Source of the DNA: Microstegium vimineum
Lineage: Eukaryota > Streptophyta > Magnoliopsida > Poales > Poaceae
Assembly (NCBI GenBank): GCA_022036555.1
Contig: CM039122.1
Location: 2,627,043-2,691,042, forward strand
Reading direction: 5' to 3'
DNA: 64,000 nucleotides
Shown: piece by piece, positions 48,317-58,184 of the stretch
Numbering within the stretch: the first letter of the stretch is position 1
How the letters are laid out: every line of letters starts with the position of its first letter
The notes under the pieces: model-generated
Database searches by the model: none
What the model was told of the DNA's origin: nothing
Seen by the model: the letters and a program-made list of their open reading frames with translations, nothing else
Program-made: the position numbers and the translations under genes

Positions 48317-51214
48317 ATGGCTCGAGGGTGGATGTACGATCTGTCACATACAGACCCACGATACTTGACAGGCATCGACGATTTCATCAAGGGAGCTAGA
48401 GCCAATGCTGGGGACTCACATCTTGTATTCTGTCCATGCAAAGACTGCAAGAATACGAGAAAATGGGGCGACGTGGAACATATACGTTTGCACTTGATCA
48501 CAAGGGGGTTCATGAGAAACTACACGATTTGGACTTTGCATGGGGAGGTTGGTCAAAATGCTAATGATGATGTGCCCATGCCTAGTGTATCCCTGAATGC
48601 ATTATTGTCTGTTCATAAGTACACAGAACATGTGCCTACTAATGATGATGTGTTTATGAATACATTAGCTGACGACACTGAGGAAAATGATGGTATTTCA
48701 CAGCTTCTATATGATGTGCATGGAGGATTTCTTAGTGCTTCACAGTTGAAAAAACTGGAGATGATGAGAAAGGATGCAAAAACATCATTATTTCCGTGCT
48801 GCCCAATAAGCAAACTGGAAGCCAACATCATGCTATTGGAGTTCAAATCAATGAATGGGTTGAGTGATAAAGGCTTCGATAACTTGTTAGTTATACTACA
48901 TAAACTGTTCCCAGAGGCCGAGTTAGCAGAAAAGAATTACCTTGCGAAGCAAATGATTTGCCCAATTGGCCTCGAGGTTGAGAAAATCCACGCGTGTTTC
49001 AACGACTGCATATTGTACCGTGGAGAGAAATACAAAGACTTGGATGCATGTCCCAAGTGTAAAACTCCCCGATACAAGCAAGGGCCATCAAATGATGGAA
49101 GCAAGACCAGAGGAGGGCCAGTAAAGTCCGTATGGTATTTTCCTATAGCTCCACGAGTGCATAGGTTGTTTGCAAATGATAAGTTAGTCAAGCTGTTGCG
49201 TTGGCACGACGAAGAGCGAAAGAAAGATTCAATGATGAGACACCCCGCCGATGGGTCGGACTGGAGGACTATCAACACTATGTTCTATAAGAACATCGGT
49301 GGAGAGGTAAGGCATCTGTGGTTTGCTTTGAGCACGGATGGGATGAACCCGTTTGACCAGGTGAGAACCAATCATAGCACTTGGCCAGTGACGCTATGTA
49401 TATACAACCTTCCACCCTGGCTTTGTATGAAACGGGCATACGTCCAGATGCCATTACTAATCCAAGGACCAAGACAACCTGGTAATGATATTAATGTGCT
49501 TCTACAACCAGTGATCGATGAACTACTACTGATTTGGGAGATGGATGTGAAGGATGTCTGGGATGAGTACAAAAAAGAACATGTCACGGTAAAGGCTGTA
49601 CTTATCGCTACAATCACCGACCTACCAGGGCGAGGTTCCTTGTCTGGAGAGAAGACAAAAGGATACACTGGGTGTGTCGAGTGCTTGGATGAGACTGATG
49701 CTACACATCTACCAGAAAACAGGAAGATGGTCTACATGGGACACCGTAGGTTCCTACGTCGTGATCACCCTTACCGTAGGAATACAAAAGATTTTAATGG
49801 GACTACTGAGAAACGTGGACCTCCAAAGTATCGAGACGGGAAACAGTTGCTTCAACAATTAAGCAAACTCACAAATGTTGTCCTTGGGAAGGGGACGGGG
49901 CAGTAGTAGCGCCAACCGATAGTATCTGGAAGAAAAAATCAATCTTCTGGAAACTACCTTATTGGTCACTTTTGAGTGTACGTCACTGTCTTGATCCAAT
50001 GCACATAACTAAAAACGTGTGTGGTAACACACTTAACACGTTGATGAACACCGGAGGAACAAGCAAGGATTCTCTCGCGACACGCTTGGACATGCAACAC
50101 CTGGGCCTCATGAAGGAGTTGCACCCAGTAACTCTTGAGAATGACCACTTGAAACTTCCGGTGGCATCATGGACACTGAAAAAGGAGGAAAAAGAAATGC
50201 TTATTTCTTTCTTCAACGATCTCAAAGTACCGAGTGACTACTGTGGGAACCCGAAGAGGCTAGTTAACATGAGAGAACTTAAGTTTAACTATGGTTCTAT
50301 GAAGGCCCATGACTATCATGTCATAATGACTCAGCTGCTTCCAGTTGCCCTACAAGGTATCCTCCCTGACAAGGTCCGCGCTCCAATCATAAAGTTGTGT
50401 TCGTTCTTCAACGCGATCTCTGAAAAGGTCATTGAAGTGGACAGGCTAGACCACCTGAAGCAGGAGATAGCCGAGATTATATGCAGGCTTGAGATGCATT
50501 TCCCACCGACTTACTTCGACATTTCAGTGCATCTACTTGTTCATCTTGTGGATCAAATAAAAGCCTTTGGCCCAATGTACCTACACCAGATGTTTCCCTT
50601 CGAGAGACTCATGAAAGTTTTTAGGCGGTATGTTAGGAATAAATTCAGACCAGAAGGGAGCATGGTAGAAGGATGGTCAACAGAGGAGTCTATTGAGTTC
50701 TCCACATATTATCTGGACATCAAGCAGGTCGGAGTTCCAGTATCTCATCATGATGGAAGACTAGGGGGCAAAGGAACAATAGGTGAGAAAGCTGTCAAAA
50801 TAGACAAAGTGGTCTCCTTCAGACAAGCACACTTCGCTTTTTTCCAGCAGGCCGACGGGTGTGATGGCATACATTGAGGAGCACAAACAGTTACTGCAAA
50901 GGAAGCACATCAGTAGGTCACAGGCTTGGCTTGAGAAAAAACATGAGGAATTCGGTGACTGGTTTCGACGCAAAAGGCTAGGAATGGTGACGGGATGTCA
51001 GCTAGATCTCTTAGCCCCCGGACCTTCGAGTACGCTAATGATGTACCAAGGATATCAAATAAATGATTTTACATTTTACACAAAAAATAGGACGGAAAGA
51101 GCACCAACCAAAATAGTGGTGTTCGTTTCGACGCCCACGATGAGTACGCCTCCACATCACTCCGGTTCTTGTTACAAATCGACAATGATAGGGGACATCA
51201 CTGCTGGTTTATAA
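48317..51214 (+). pseudogene. CACTA TNP2-type transposase (TnpD), at least two frameshifts
   Basis: The TnpD-type protein cuts and joins CACTA ends. From the ATG after the acceptor GTGCAG the protein starts MARGWMYDLSHTDPRY, the transposase-associated domain with CPCKDCKN. Next come the zinc block CPKCKTPRY and the TNP2 core, LWFALSTDGMNPF and HSTWPVTLCIYNLPPWLC. A stop pair follows GKGTGQ at 49904, while the next part (IFWKLPYW, RHCLDPMHITKNVC) continues in another frame, as if one G were missing in the G-rich run near 49885-49902. A second shift at about 50860 separates QAHFAFFQQADG from MAYIEEHKQLLQ. The tail has GPSSTLMMYQGYQINDFTFYT. It is probably not functional unless the shifts are sequence errors. 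Confidence 0.9.
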
Positions 51215-51245
51215 CAAGAACCGGCAGTGATGTGGCCGAGTATAT
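51180..51245 (+). promoter_or_regulatory. Internal subterminal-type repeat and TATA-like site before CACTA gene 2
   Basis: ACATCACTGCTGGTTTATAA and its inverse AACCGGCAGTGATGTGG form a hairpin like those at the element ends, followed at once by GAGTATATAAGG. This is the same order, repeat then TATA, as upstream of gene 1. Confidence 0.6.
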
Positions 51246-52205
51246 AAGGAAAGGACGCGGTCTGAAATTTTCAGACTTGCACCCATTCCAAACTTAGCCG
51301 CTTGACGAGCCCGAGCTCTCGCCAGTGCACGCCACCGTAGTTGCTCCACGCCGGCGCCGCTCAGCAGGACGCGCCGCCCGACGCGCCGTCGCCAGTGGAC
51401 GCAGGAGCTCCACGCCGCTCAGCGGTTGCTGTCACCGCCTGACGCACCGCCGCAGCAGGTGCTCCTCCACGACGCCACCCAGGAGGTCGACGACGCCCAA
51501 GAGCTCGACGCCGCCGCCCAGGACCTCGACGCCCAGCCCTTGCTCGACACCGTCGCCCAGCCCCTGCCCGACGCTGCCACAGCCACACCGCCACAACAGG
51601 TGCTCCCCAAAGCTGGTCGCCCACGACTTCGCTCGCCGCTCACCTAGTGCTTCACCGGACTATTGCTGCTCGAGGCGATTGGAGCTTGGGGCCATCCGAA
51701 AGCTTACTCTTTGTGAGCTACTAACCCGCCCACAAGGTGTTCGATGGAATGCCCATAAGAAAATCAGTGAGAGAGAGAAAGAGATAGATGGATTACATAT
51801 TGTGGCTAGCATGATTCAAATTACAAAGAGAAAGAGAGAGATAGAGGGATAGAGGCTAGCATGATTCATATTGTGGCTACCACGATTCAAATAGAGATAG
51901 AAAGATAGAGACATTATATGACATGATAGATATAGAGATTAGAGAGATATAGCATGACTTATATATAGATAGGTAGAGATATTGATGCTTGTAGATATAG
52001 AGATATATAGAGAGAGATATATGTCATCCTTATATACATGGCTTATTTCATGATAGATAGAGAGATGCATGACTTATAGATAGATTCACTTATGTATAAC
52101 ATGACTTGTCTATATACTTATCTATATTTTGTAGAGACACATTTTGTGACGATGCATGACTTGTCTATATACTTATCTATATAATCAATATTCATGTCCA
52201 GAAAC
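51246..52205. other. Leader region of CACTA gene 2, GC-rich block then GATA/AGAGA-rich block
   Basis: 51300-51660 is GC-rich with repeated GACGCCGCC/CAGCAGGTGCTCC motifs. 51770-52190 is low-complexity AGAGA and TATAGATAGAT sequence. ORFs across it (for example 51325-51852) have no domain. A short PPR-like peptide (AHKVFDGMP) is encoded at 51728-51754. Confidence 0.45.
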
Positions 52206-53420
52206 ATGACAATTAAGCATCGATTCACCACCCGTCGCCCTACGACCGAAGCCGATGACCAAGGAACTAGTGATGACAACCAGCAAGGGGATCAAAGACC
52301 TTGGAGCCCTAGCCATATGCTAAACCTAGAAGAGGGCCAAGGAGACGAGGTAATAACTTAGGTCATACCTAAAAACACGGTAGATATAGCCAGAAAAGTT
52401 TGATGGGGACTTATTCATAAATTTTAAAGCAAGTTCCACCGGAAGGTCCAAGTACCGGTGAGAGTTCCAGAAGGACTAAGCGTGGTGCAACAAAGCTCCC
52501 TCAGACAACTAGACACTGGCACATCTCTCAGTTCGATCAACTAGGGGAGCTGGTGGAGCCACTTAAAGCATTGGGCCCATACAAGAGTACCATCGGGGCA
52601 CTTGTAAGGGACTTCATCCCGATCAAATATAGGAAGTGGAATGACAGTGAGCAAGACCCGTGGAGGGTTCCAGAAGTGGAGAAGGAACTAGTTTGGAACA
52701 AGCTCAGAGGGTATTTCACTTTCCTTAATTATTGTAATGAAGCGACAGTCAAGAAGAGGGCCAAGGAAATCATGGGTCACTCCTTCAAGAATTTCAAGGG
52801 AAAGTTGCACAAGCTCATCAAGGAGGAAAAAGAACCAAATTTTGCGGAAGGTGAATTCAGCAAGCAGAGGGACTTCTGGGAGGAGTTCAAGGCTTACAAG
52901 CTATCCGATGAGGCCAAGGCATCAAGCGAAAGAAACAAAGCAAACTCGCTTAGGTCATTTACATTGTCACATAGAATGAAGGCATTACCTGATTGGAGAA
53001 ATGTGGAGCCTAAGCTGCAAAAGAAATGGAGAGTCCCATTCAAAGTGGAGTATATGAATAAGGTCAAGCACCTAGACCAACCAATGGGGAACAACGAGTG
53101 CGGGTTCTATGTGATGTGGGCAATGCTTGCCTACTTTAACGCAAAACTAGGAATAGGAGATGGCATGGTACGTACGCGTCGCATTTTAATTCTATTGTTT
53201 TGTCTTACGTATGTGTATCTCAATATCATCTTGTATCAATTTACAGCGCAAAGATCAGGGCCATAACAGGTTGATAGATTTTGAGATAAGAGGATTTCAA
53301 GAGAAGATAACAGCTCTTATTCTGGACGAGATAGTGTATAGAAAAGGATATCTGTCCATTGTGCAGAGTAAGGACTTCAAGAAGATCTACGAAAAAGACC
53401 GCCTCGAAAGGCTATTGTAA
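52206..53420 (+). CDS. CACTA gene 2: TnpA/transposase-24-like protein joined to a truncated Ulp1 protease tail
   Basis: Three exons, 52206-52349, 52430-53167 and 53247-53420, with GT-AG and phase 0 at both junctions, give 351 residues without a stop. Exon 1 is polar (MTIKHRFTTRRPTTEADD). Exon 2 has WHISQFDQLGELVEPL, then GALVRDFIPIKYRKW and WNKLRGYFTF, a plant En/Spm transposase-24-like region, with a Lys/Glu-rich helical part after it. Next is the end of a C48 (Ulp1) peptidase, QPMGNNECGFYVMWAM, with the Gln and Cys of the active site. I do not see the His and Asp that should precede, so protease activity is doubtful. TnpA-type proteins bind subterminal repeats, so this gene may still encode the DNA-binding partner. 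Confidence 0.8.
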
Positions 53421-53647
53421 TACGACATTTAATTCGATACTTTAAGTTTTGTTTGGATGTTTTGTAATAATTATTATAAATGTGTGATGGGTATGTATTG
53501 TCGCTAGTCCACAACCACCTTTAATTCACATCGATATCAAATGGATCGATAGCAAACACCTCCACGATCTCCCTCCCCACCACCTCTACCCTAAACCCCA
53601 AATGAAAATTAAACAATTAATAAAATGCAATTTTTAAAAATAATATC

Positions 53648-53863
53648 ATTGTCGGTTCAATTAAAACCGACAGTGATGGCTCAAGCATCACTGTCGGTTG
53701 GTGGAACAAACCGGCAGTGATGGCTCAAGCATCACTGCCGGTTCGTGTTACCAACCGGCAGTGATGGCTTGGCCTCATCATTGCCGAATTGCCAGTGCCG
53801 GTTCAAAAACCGCCACTGAAGGGGGTTTTTGAACCGACACTGTTTTGATGTTCTGTAGTAGTG
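53648..53863. repeat. CACTA right subterminal repeat array and terminal inverted repeat
   Basis: Alternating GGTTNNN...AACCGNCAGTGATGG copies, with ATGGCTCAAGCATCACTG repeated, ending TTCTGTAGTAGTG. Confidence 0.92.
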
Positions 53864-54094
53864 CTTGGTTCAACCTTGACCAATACTAGTCAATTTCTCT
53901 TCTTATTTATATGCACAAGCAAGTCATCATTGAGGCCAAACCATACCATACCATTTCCCTTTGTCTCATTTCGCTTGCATTTTCTTCATTTGAGATATGA
54001 CTTGAACTTAATAATGATCATCATTTCCGATAAAATTTATTCAAAACTTATCAAAACTCGTTAGTTTTTTTCATTGTTTTTCATTCAACAAACT

Positions 54095-54228
54095 AAGAGC
54101 TTGTTCGCTTAACTTATGAGCCTAATTTATCAGCTATTGTATATTATTTTTCTCTCATAATAAAAGAGCTAAAAATAGCATAAGTGGACTTATAAGCCAT
54201 TGAAAATATAAGCCGAACATGCTCTAAA
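54095..54228. mobile_element. MITE of the GTTCGxTTA / TTATAAGCC family
   Basis: Ends AGAGCTTGTTCGCTTA and AAGCCGAACATGCTCT are imperfect inverted repeats, with TTATAAGCC inside. Typical abundant grass MITE, 134 bp. Confidence 0.75.
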
Positions 54229-54419
54229 TATAATGCACTTGGGAGTCATCGCTATAAATCATATCTTCTCTCAAAATGTCCAACTTGAACATCCAGTTTC
54301 AGTCTCATACATTCATTCTGTCTCATGTGTGTGTTGAACATTGCCCTCATTTCTAGCTTCACTAATATTGGTAGGGCGACCACCTCATCTTGTAGCTTCA
54401 CGAGCAAAAAGGAGATAAG

Positions 54420-55995
54420 ATGCTTGCCGACATACATGCTCACTTGGATGAGGTGTCTAGTGAGATCTTGGGTAGGGTCTATGCAAAAACGGTGAGGGAG
54501 GCTGCTACCTTTGGATGTGCTGTTGGAAGCTTCCCTTTCACCTATTTGGGGCTACCTCTTGGTTTAACTAAGCCTAAAATAGATGATTTTCTGCCCTTGA
54601 TCACCAGATGTGAAAGAAGACTAGTAAATACTTCCCTCTTTTTTACCCAAGCTGGCAAATTTCAGATTGCAAACTCAGTCTTTACTTCACTTCCCACTTT
54701 CTACATGAGCACCCTTCAGGTGTATGTTACTGTTAGAGAGCAAATTGATAAGTTTAGAAAACATTGTCTATGGAGAGGATCTGATGAGAACAATAGAATA
54801 AATGCCAAAGCGGCTTGGTCCATTGTCAGAAAACCAAAAATTGATGGAGGCTTAGGAATTCTGGATTTAAAGACTCAAAATGAAGCCATTCTGTTAAAAA
54901 ACCTTCATAAGTTTTTTAACAGGGCGGATATCCCCTGGGTTCTTCACCTTATATGGGAGAAAAATTACTCAAATGACAGGTTACCTAATTATACCATGAA
55001 AGGATCCTTCTGGTGGAGAGATATGTTGAAATTGTTGGATAAATTCAAAGGTATGGCTTCAGTCATTACTGGCGACGGGCTGTCCTGTACGCTCTGGGAT
55101 GACTGCTAGACTGGGCCTCCTTTGAAATTAACATATCCCGAGTTGTTCTCCTTTAAAAAAAAGATCATATATTTCGTTCAGAAATGCTATGGCTAGCAAT
55201 ATTTCCTCCAATCTCTTTAATCTCCCCCCTGTCTGTGGAAGCTTTTGCTCAATTTCAGCTTGTTGAGGAGATCCTGCAAGCCCAATCCATAGTCAATGGA
55301 AGGGATGTCTCGACTTACATTTGGGGAAATGCGACATTCTCTTCGAAGAAAGCCTACCAGCACCTGCTTGGCAGCTCTAATGCTCACCCAATCTTCAAAT
55401 GGATATGGAAATCCTCCTGTCAGCAAAATCACAAGGTGTTCTTTTGGCTCCTAACCAAAGACAAGCTTAGTACCAGAAACATTCTAAAAATAAAGCATAT
55501 GCATCTTCCTTCTTTTAGCTGTGTTCTTTGTAACCTTAACTTGGAAGAGACTGTGGACCATCTTTTCTTAGACTATGAATTCTCTAAAAACTGTTGGAGC
55601 TTGATTGGGCTTTCTTTGATCAGTTCGCCAGATGCTATTGAGAGACTAGTTAGCTTCAAACAACAGAAATGTCAGATTCTATATGGAAATTATCATCATC
55701 ATGAGTTGGAGTATATGAAAAGTGAGAAATGATGTTATTTTCATAGGGATCCCAACTAATTGCTTCCGGTGTTTGGACTTTTTCAAACATCACTTTGGTC
55801 AGCTCCGATAGAGAGCCAAGAAGAAATACTTTCCTAGAATTGAATCATGGTTACAACAAGCTGTGTAATTTTCTTCATTTTCTTTGTTTCTTTCTTTGTT
55901 TCTTGAACTTTTTCCTTGTTGTATTCCTCTGGTTTTATTTCAATAAAACTCTTCAGTAGGGGCTTTTCTGCCCCTCCCGTTTCCTCAAAAATGAG
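54420..55995 (+). mobile_element. LINE (L1-type) retrotransposon, 5' truncated
   Basis: Only the downstream end of ORF2 remains, after the RT core. FGCAVGSFPFTYLGLPLG opens the conserved post-RT region, KAAWSIVRKPKIDGGLGILDL follows, then a zf-RVT domain with FKWIWKSSCQQNHKVFFWLL and CVLCNLNLEETVDHLFLDY (C-x2-C, H). Damage: TGG to TAG at about 55107 in the GDGLSCTLWDDCW block and a shift in the A-run near 55155. The 3' end with AATAAAACTCTTCAGTAGGG and a short A-rich tail near 55990 fits plant L1s. The first 20 residues of the open frame look unrelated. Confidence 0.85.
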
Positions 55996-56117
55996 GTGTC
56001 GGGGTGAGGCGGAGGCAGCCAGCGACACCATTTTGTTTCATGTGATACAGATGAGGTACATGTCATCGAAATAAGATCGGAGCAAAATTAGAAGTTCAGG
56101 TTGGAAAATATAGCCGT

Positions 56118-56232
56118 CGTGTTCGCTTGTCTTACCAGTTACTAAAATAGTTTTTTTTCTTCTCACAATAAAATAATTAAAAATAGCACCAATCAATTTA
56201 TTTGTCACTGAAATGATCAGCCAAACAGGACA
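56118..56232. mobile_element. Degenerate MITE, same family as 54095
   Basis: Starts GTGTTCGCTTGTCTTACCAG, contains CTTCTCACAATAAAATAA and ends TCAGCCAAACAGGAC, matching the usual family layout. Confidence 0.55.
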
Positions 56233-56239
56233 TGAGGCT

Positions 56240-57006
56240 TGCTCCACCAACCAAACACATCTATAAATACATTGTTTTTGTATATGCTTATATAATAAGT
56301 TATATCTTTTTGAATGGGGAGCCAAAAAAACAGTCTTATTCATAAACTTATTGGCGTAGTAAAGCCGTTAGCTTGTTCCTCCAACCAAACACATCGAGAA
56401 TATCTCTAGGCACATGCAGCAAGTAGTAGCCGTTGTGTGCTGTGTATATGTTTCTCGAATGTTCCACGGCTCTGGTCATTACCATTACCAGAGCAGCTAC
56501 ATATGCAATGCAAGTGCAAGTGGAGCATCTGTTGGAGCTGGTAGCTCAAAATGCAAATGGTCAATGGTGGCCGATGATGAGATGGGTCAATTTGGTCCAC
56601 GAGTCTCTTGCTGCTTGGCTTTGCATGCATGCAGCAAGCAGCATGCGCCTTGCAACCGCGCCCAGTTGTGTTGCTAGTTATTGGAGGAGTGCACCCTGGC
56701 CGGCCCGGCTGAGCCACCGCTGTGCGATCTCTGACAGGAAACAGGATGAGTGACAGATTGAGTGATGATGGACGGTGCTGCTGTGCATGGAATATCTGCA
56801 CAGCTCCTTTCGGATATACTGTTCACAAAAATACAGTTCTACGAGTAGCACATTTCAACCATGTCCATACATCTCAACTTTAATTAAACAAATATATAAA
56901 ACAACTAATGCTATTTATGATACCAAATAGTTATATTAATTAACTCCCCTACTAAAATATATTTTCTAGCTAATATGCCTATTTAGAATCACAGACTTTA
57001 ACATTA
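56240..57006. other. Intergenic, no supported gene
   Basis: ORFs on both strands at 56400-56800 have no recognisable domain. 56700-57000 is AT-rich. Confidence 0.4.
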
Positions 57007-57180
57007 AATTTTGTACTTCCTCCTTTCCAAACTAAGACGTTTTGTCTTTTATATATAGCTATATTGTTTTTACAAGACATATTATATATATTTAAGTGCA
57101 TAATAAAACCTCCATTTCTAAAAAAACTTAAAAATATATTATAGTTTAAAATAAAGGAAGACAAAGCTAAGTAACTTTGA
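57007..57180. mobile_element. Stowaway-like MITE, worn
   Basis: The left end TACTTCCTCCTTTCCAAACT is Stowaway-like. The right end is only vaguely preserved (AAAATAAAGGAAG). Confidence 0.5.
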
Positions 57181-57370
57181 CTTAATCCAAAATTAAAAGT
57201 ACATCTGCTTTTTTCATGCATTGCTCTTTGTACGGACGTACGGTGTACGGCCCAGTAATCTGCACCACTCTTTAGTTTCTGGATATTTTCGTCCTACCTG
57301 TCTCTCCTGCTCCTAGCAGGATAGAATGGATCAAATCATGAAACCATACATTTTGTCGTGGTGCTGGATT

Positions 57371-57438
57371 ATAAGGACAAGCCCAATGAATCATTTTCAT
57401 GGATATAAGGACAAGCCCAATGAATAATTTTCATGGAA
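57371..57438. repeat. 34-bp tandem duplication
   Basis: ATAAGGACAAGCCCAATGAA begins both copies (57371 and 57405); they differ by one base. Confidence 0.9.
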
Positions 57439-57540
57439 TTAATTAGGACATCATATAAGCAAAACCGTGTCATGCATGCTGCGAGAAAGGGAAGCCCATT
57501 CACGGCATTATATATGTGCACATGCATAAGGAATGAAGTT

Positions 57541-58184
57541 GAGCATCACCAAGAGTTTACCAAATTAACTTGACATCTATAAAATTTTGGTAAAACATAA
57601 AAAAAAACATCTTCCAACAGTTTGGTATCCTAACTTGGTAAAAATAGAAACTTGACAAATCTTTCCTCGCGACGCGCATATATGCGTGCGCGTATACGAC
57701 TTCATATCCATTGGGAGATTGATGTGGAAGGACTCTAGTAGACATAAACGCTTTATCGTGTTCACTTTATAAAAGTGCGAGAGAGAAGAGTTTATAGATA
57801 TAGACTTATTTGATTTCTGAGAAGTTCAGGGTTCCCGATGCAAAGCCGTTTTTTCTTTTTTCTTTTTTGTTCATAATTTTATATACATTTAAATGGCTGA
57901 AAATTTGGAGTAATTCATAGAAAAATTGTAAAATAGCAAATAAAGACTTTTTGGAATCCTCATTAGTAGAGGAATAATAATATGGTAGTTTTTAGTAGAA
58001 TAATTTTACTGTTGTATTTATCTATGATATTTAAGAATAAACTTGTGTGTTTTTTTTAATTTGTCAAGTCTAAAATAGCAAGTTCTTGGAGAGAGAGCCT
58101 CTTTTTTTACTTGGCATATTGTTTTAGGAGTTGGCAAATCACATAATTTGTCAAGTAGAATTTGGCAAACTCTTGGAGATGTCC
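57541..58184. mobile_element. TIR element, family B, copy 3
   Basis: Starts GAGCATCACCAAGAGTTTACC and ends GGCAAACTCTTGGAGATGTC. The core CGCGCATATATGCGTGCGCG lies at about 57675. No ORF of note. Confidence 0.78.

Larger units (their letters stand above)
47339..53863 (+). mobile_element. CACTA (En/Spm) DNA transposon, 6.5 kb, both ends present
   Basis: The right end on the minus strand starts CACTACTACAGAAC. The left end reads TACTACTACACAAAC, identical in pattern except the first base. Flanking triplets CTC (47336-47338) and CTT (53864-53866) approximate the usual 3-bp duplication. Both subterminal regions (47360-47600 and 53648-53845) carry many direct and inverted copies of CACTGTCGGTT / ACCGGCAGTGA, the sites bound by TnpA-type proteins. 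Gene 1 is a TNP2 transposase broken by frameshifts; gene 2 is an intact TnpA/Ulp1-like ORF. Confidence 0.93.

Noticed and set aside
51325..51852. 175-residue Arg/Ser/Pro-rich ORF in the CACTA element
   Set aside because: Composition follows GC-rich leader repeats and it competes with other open frames over the same bases.
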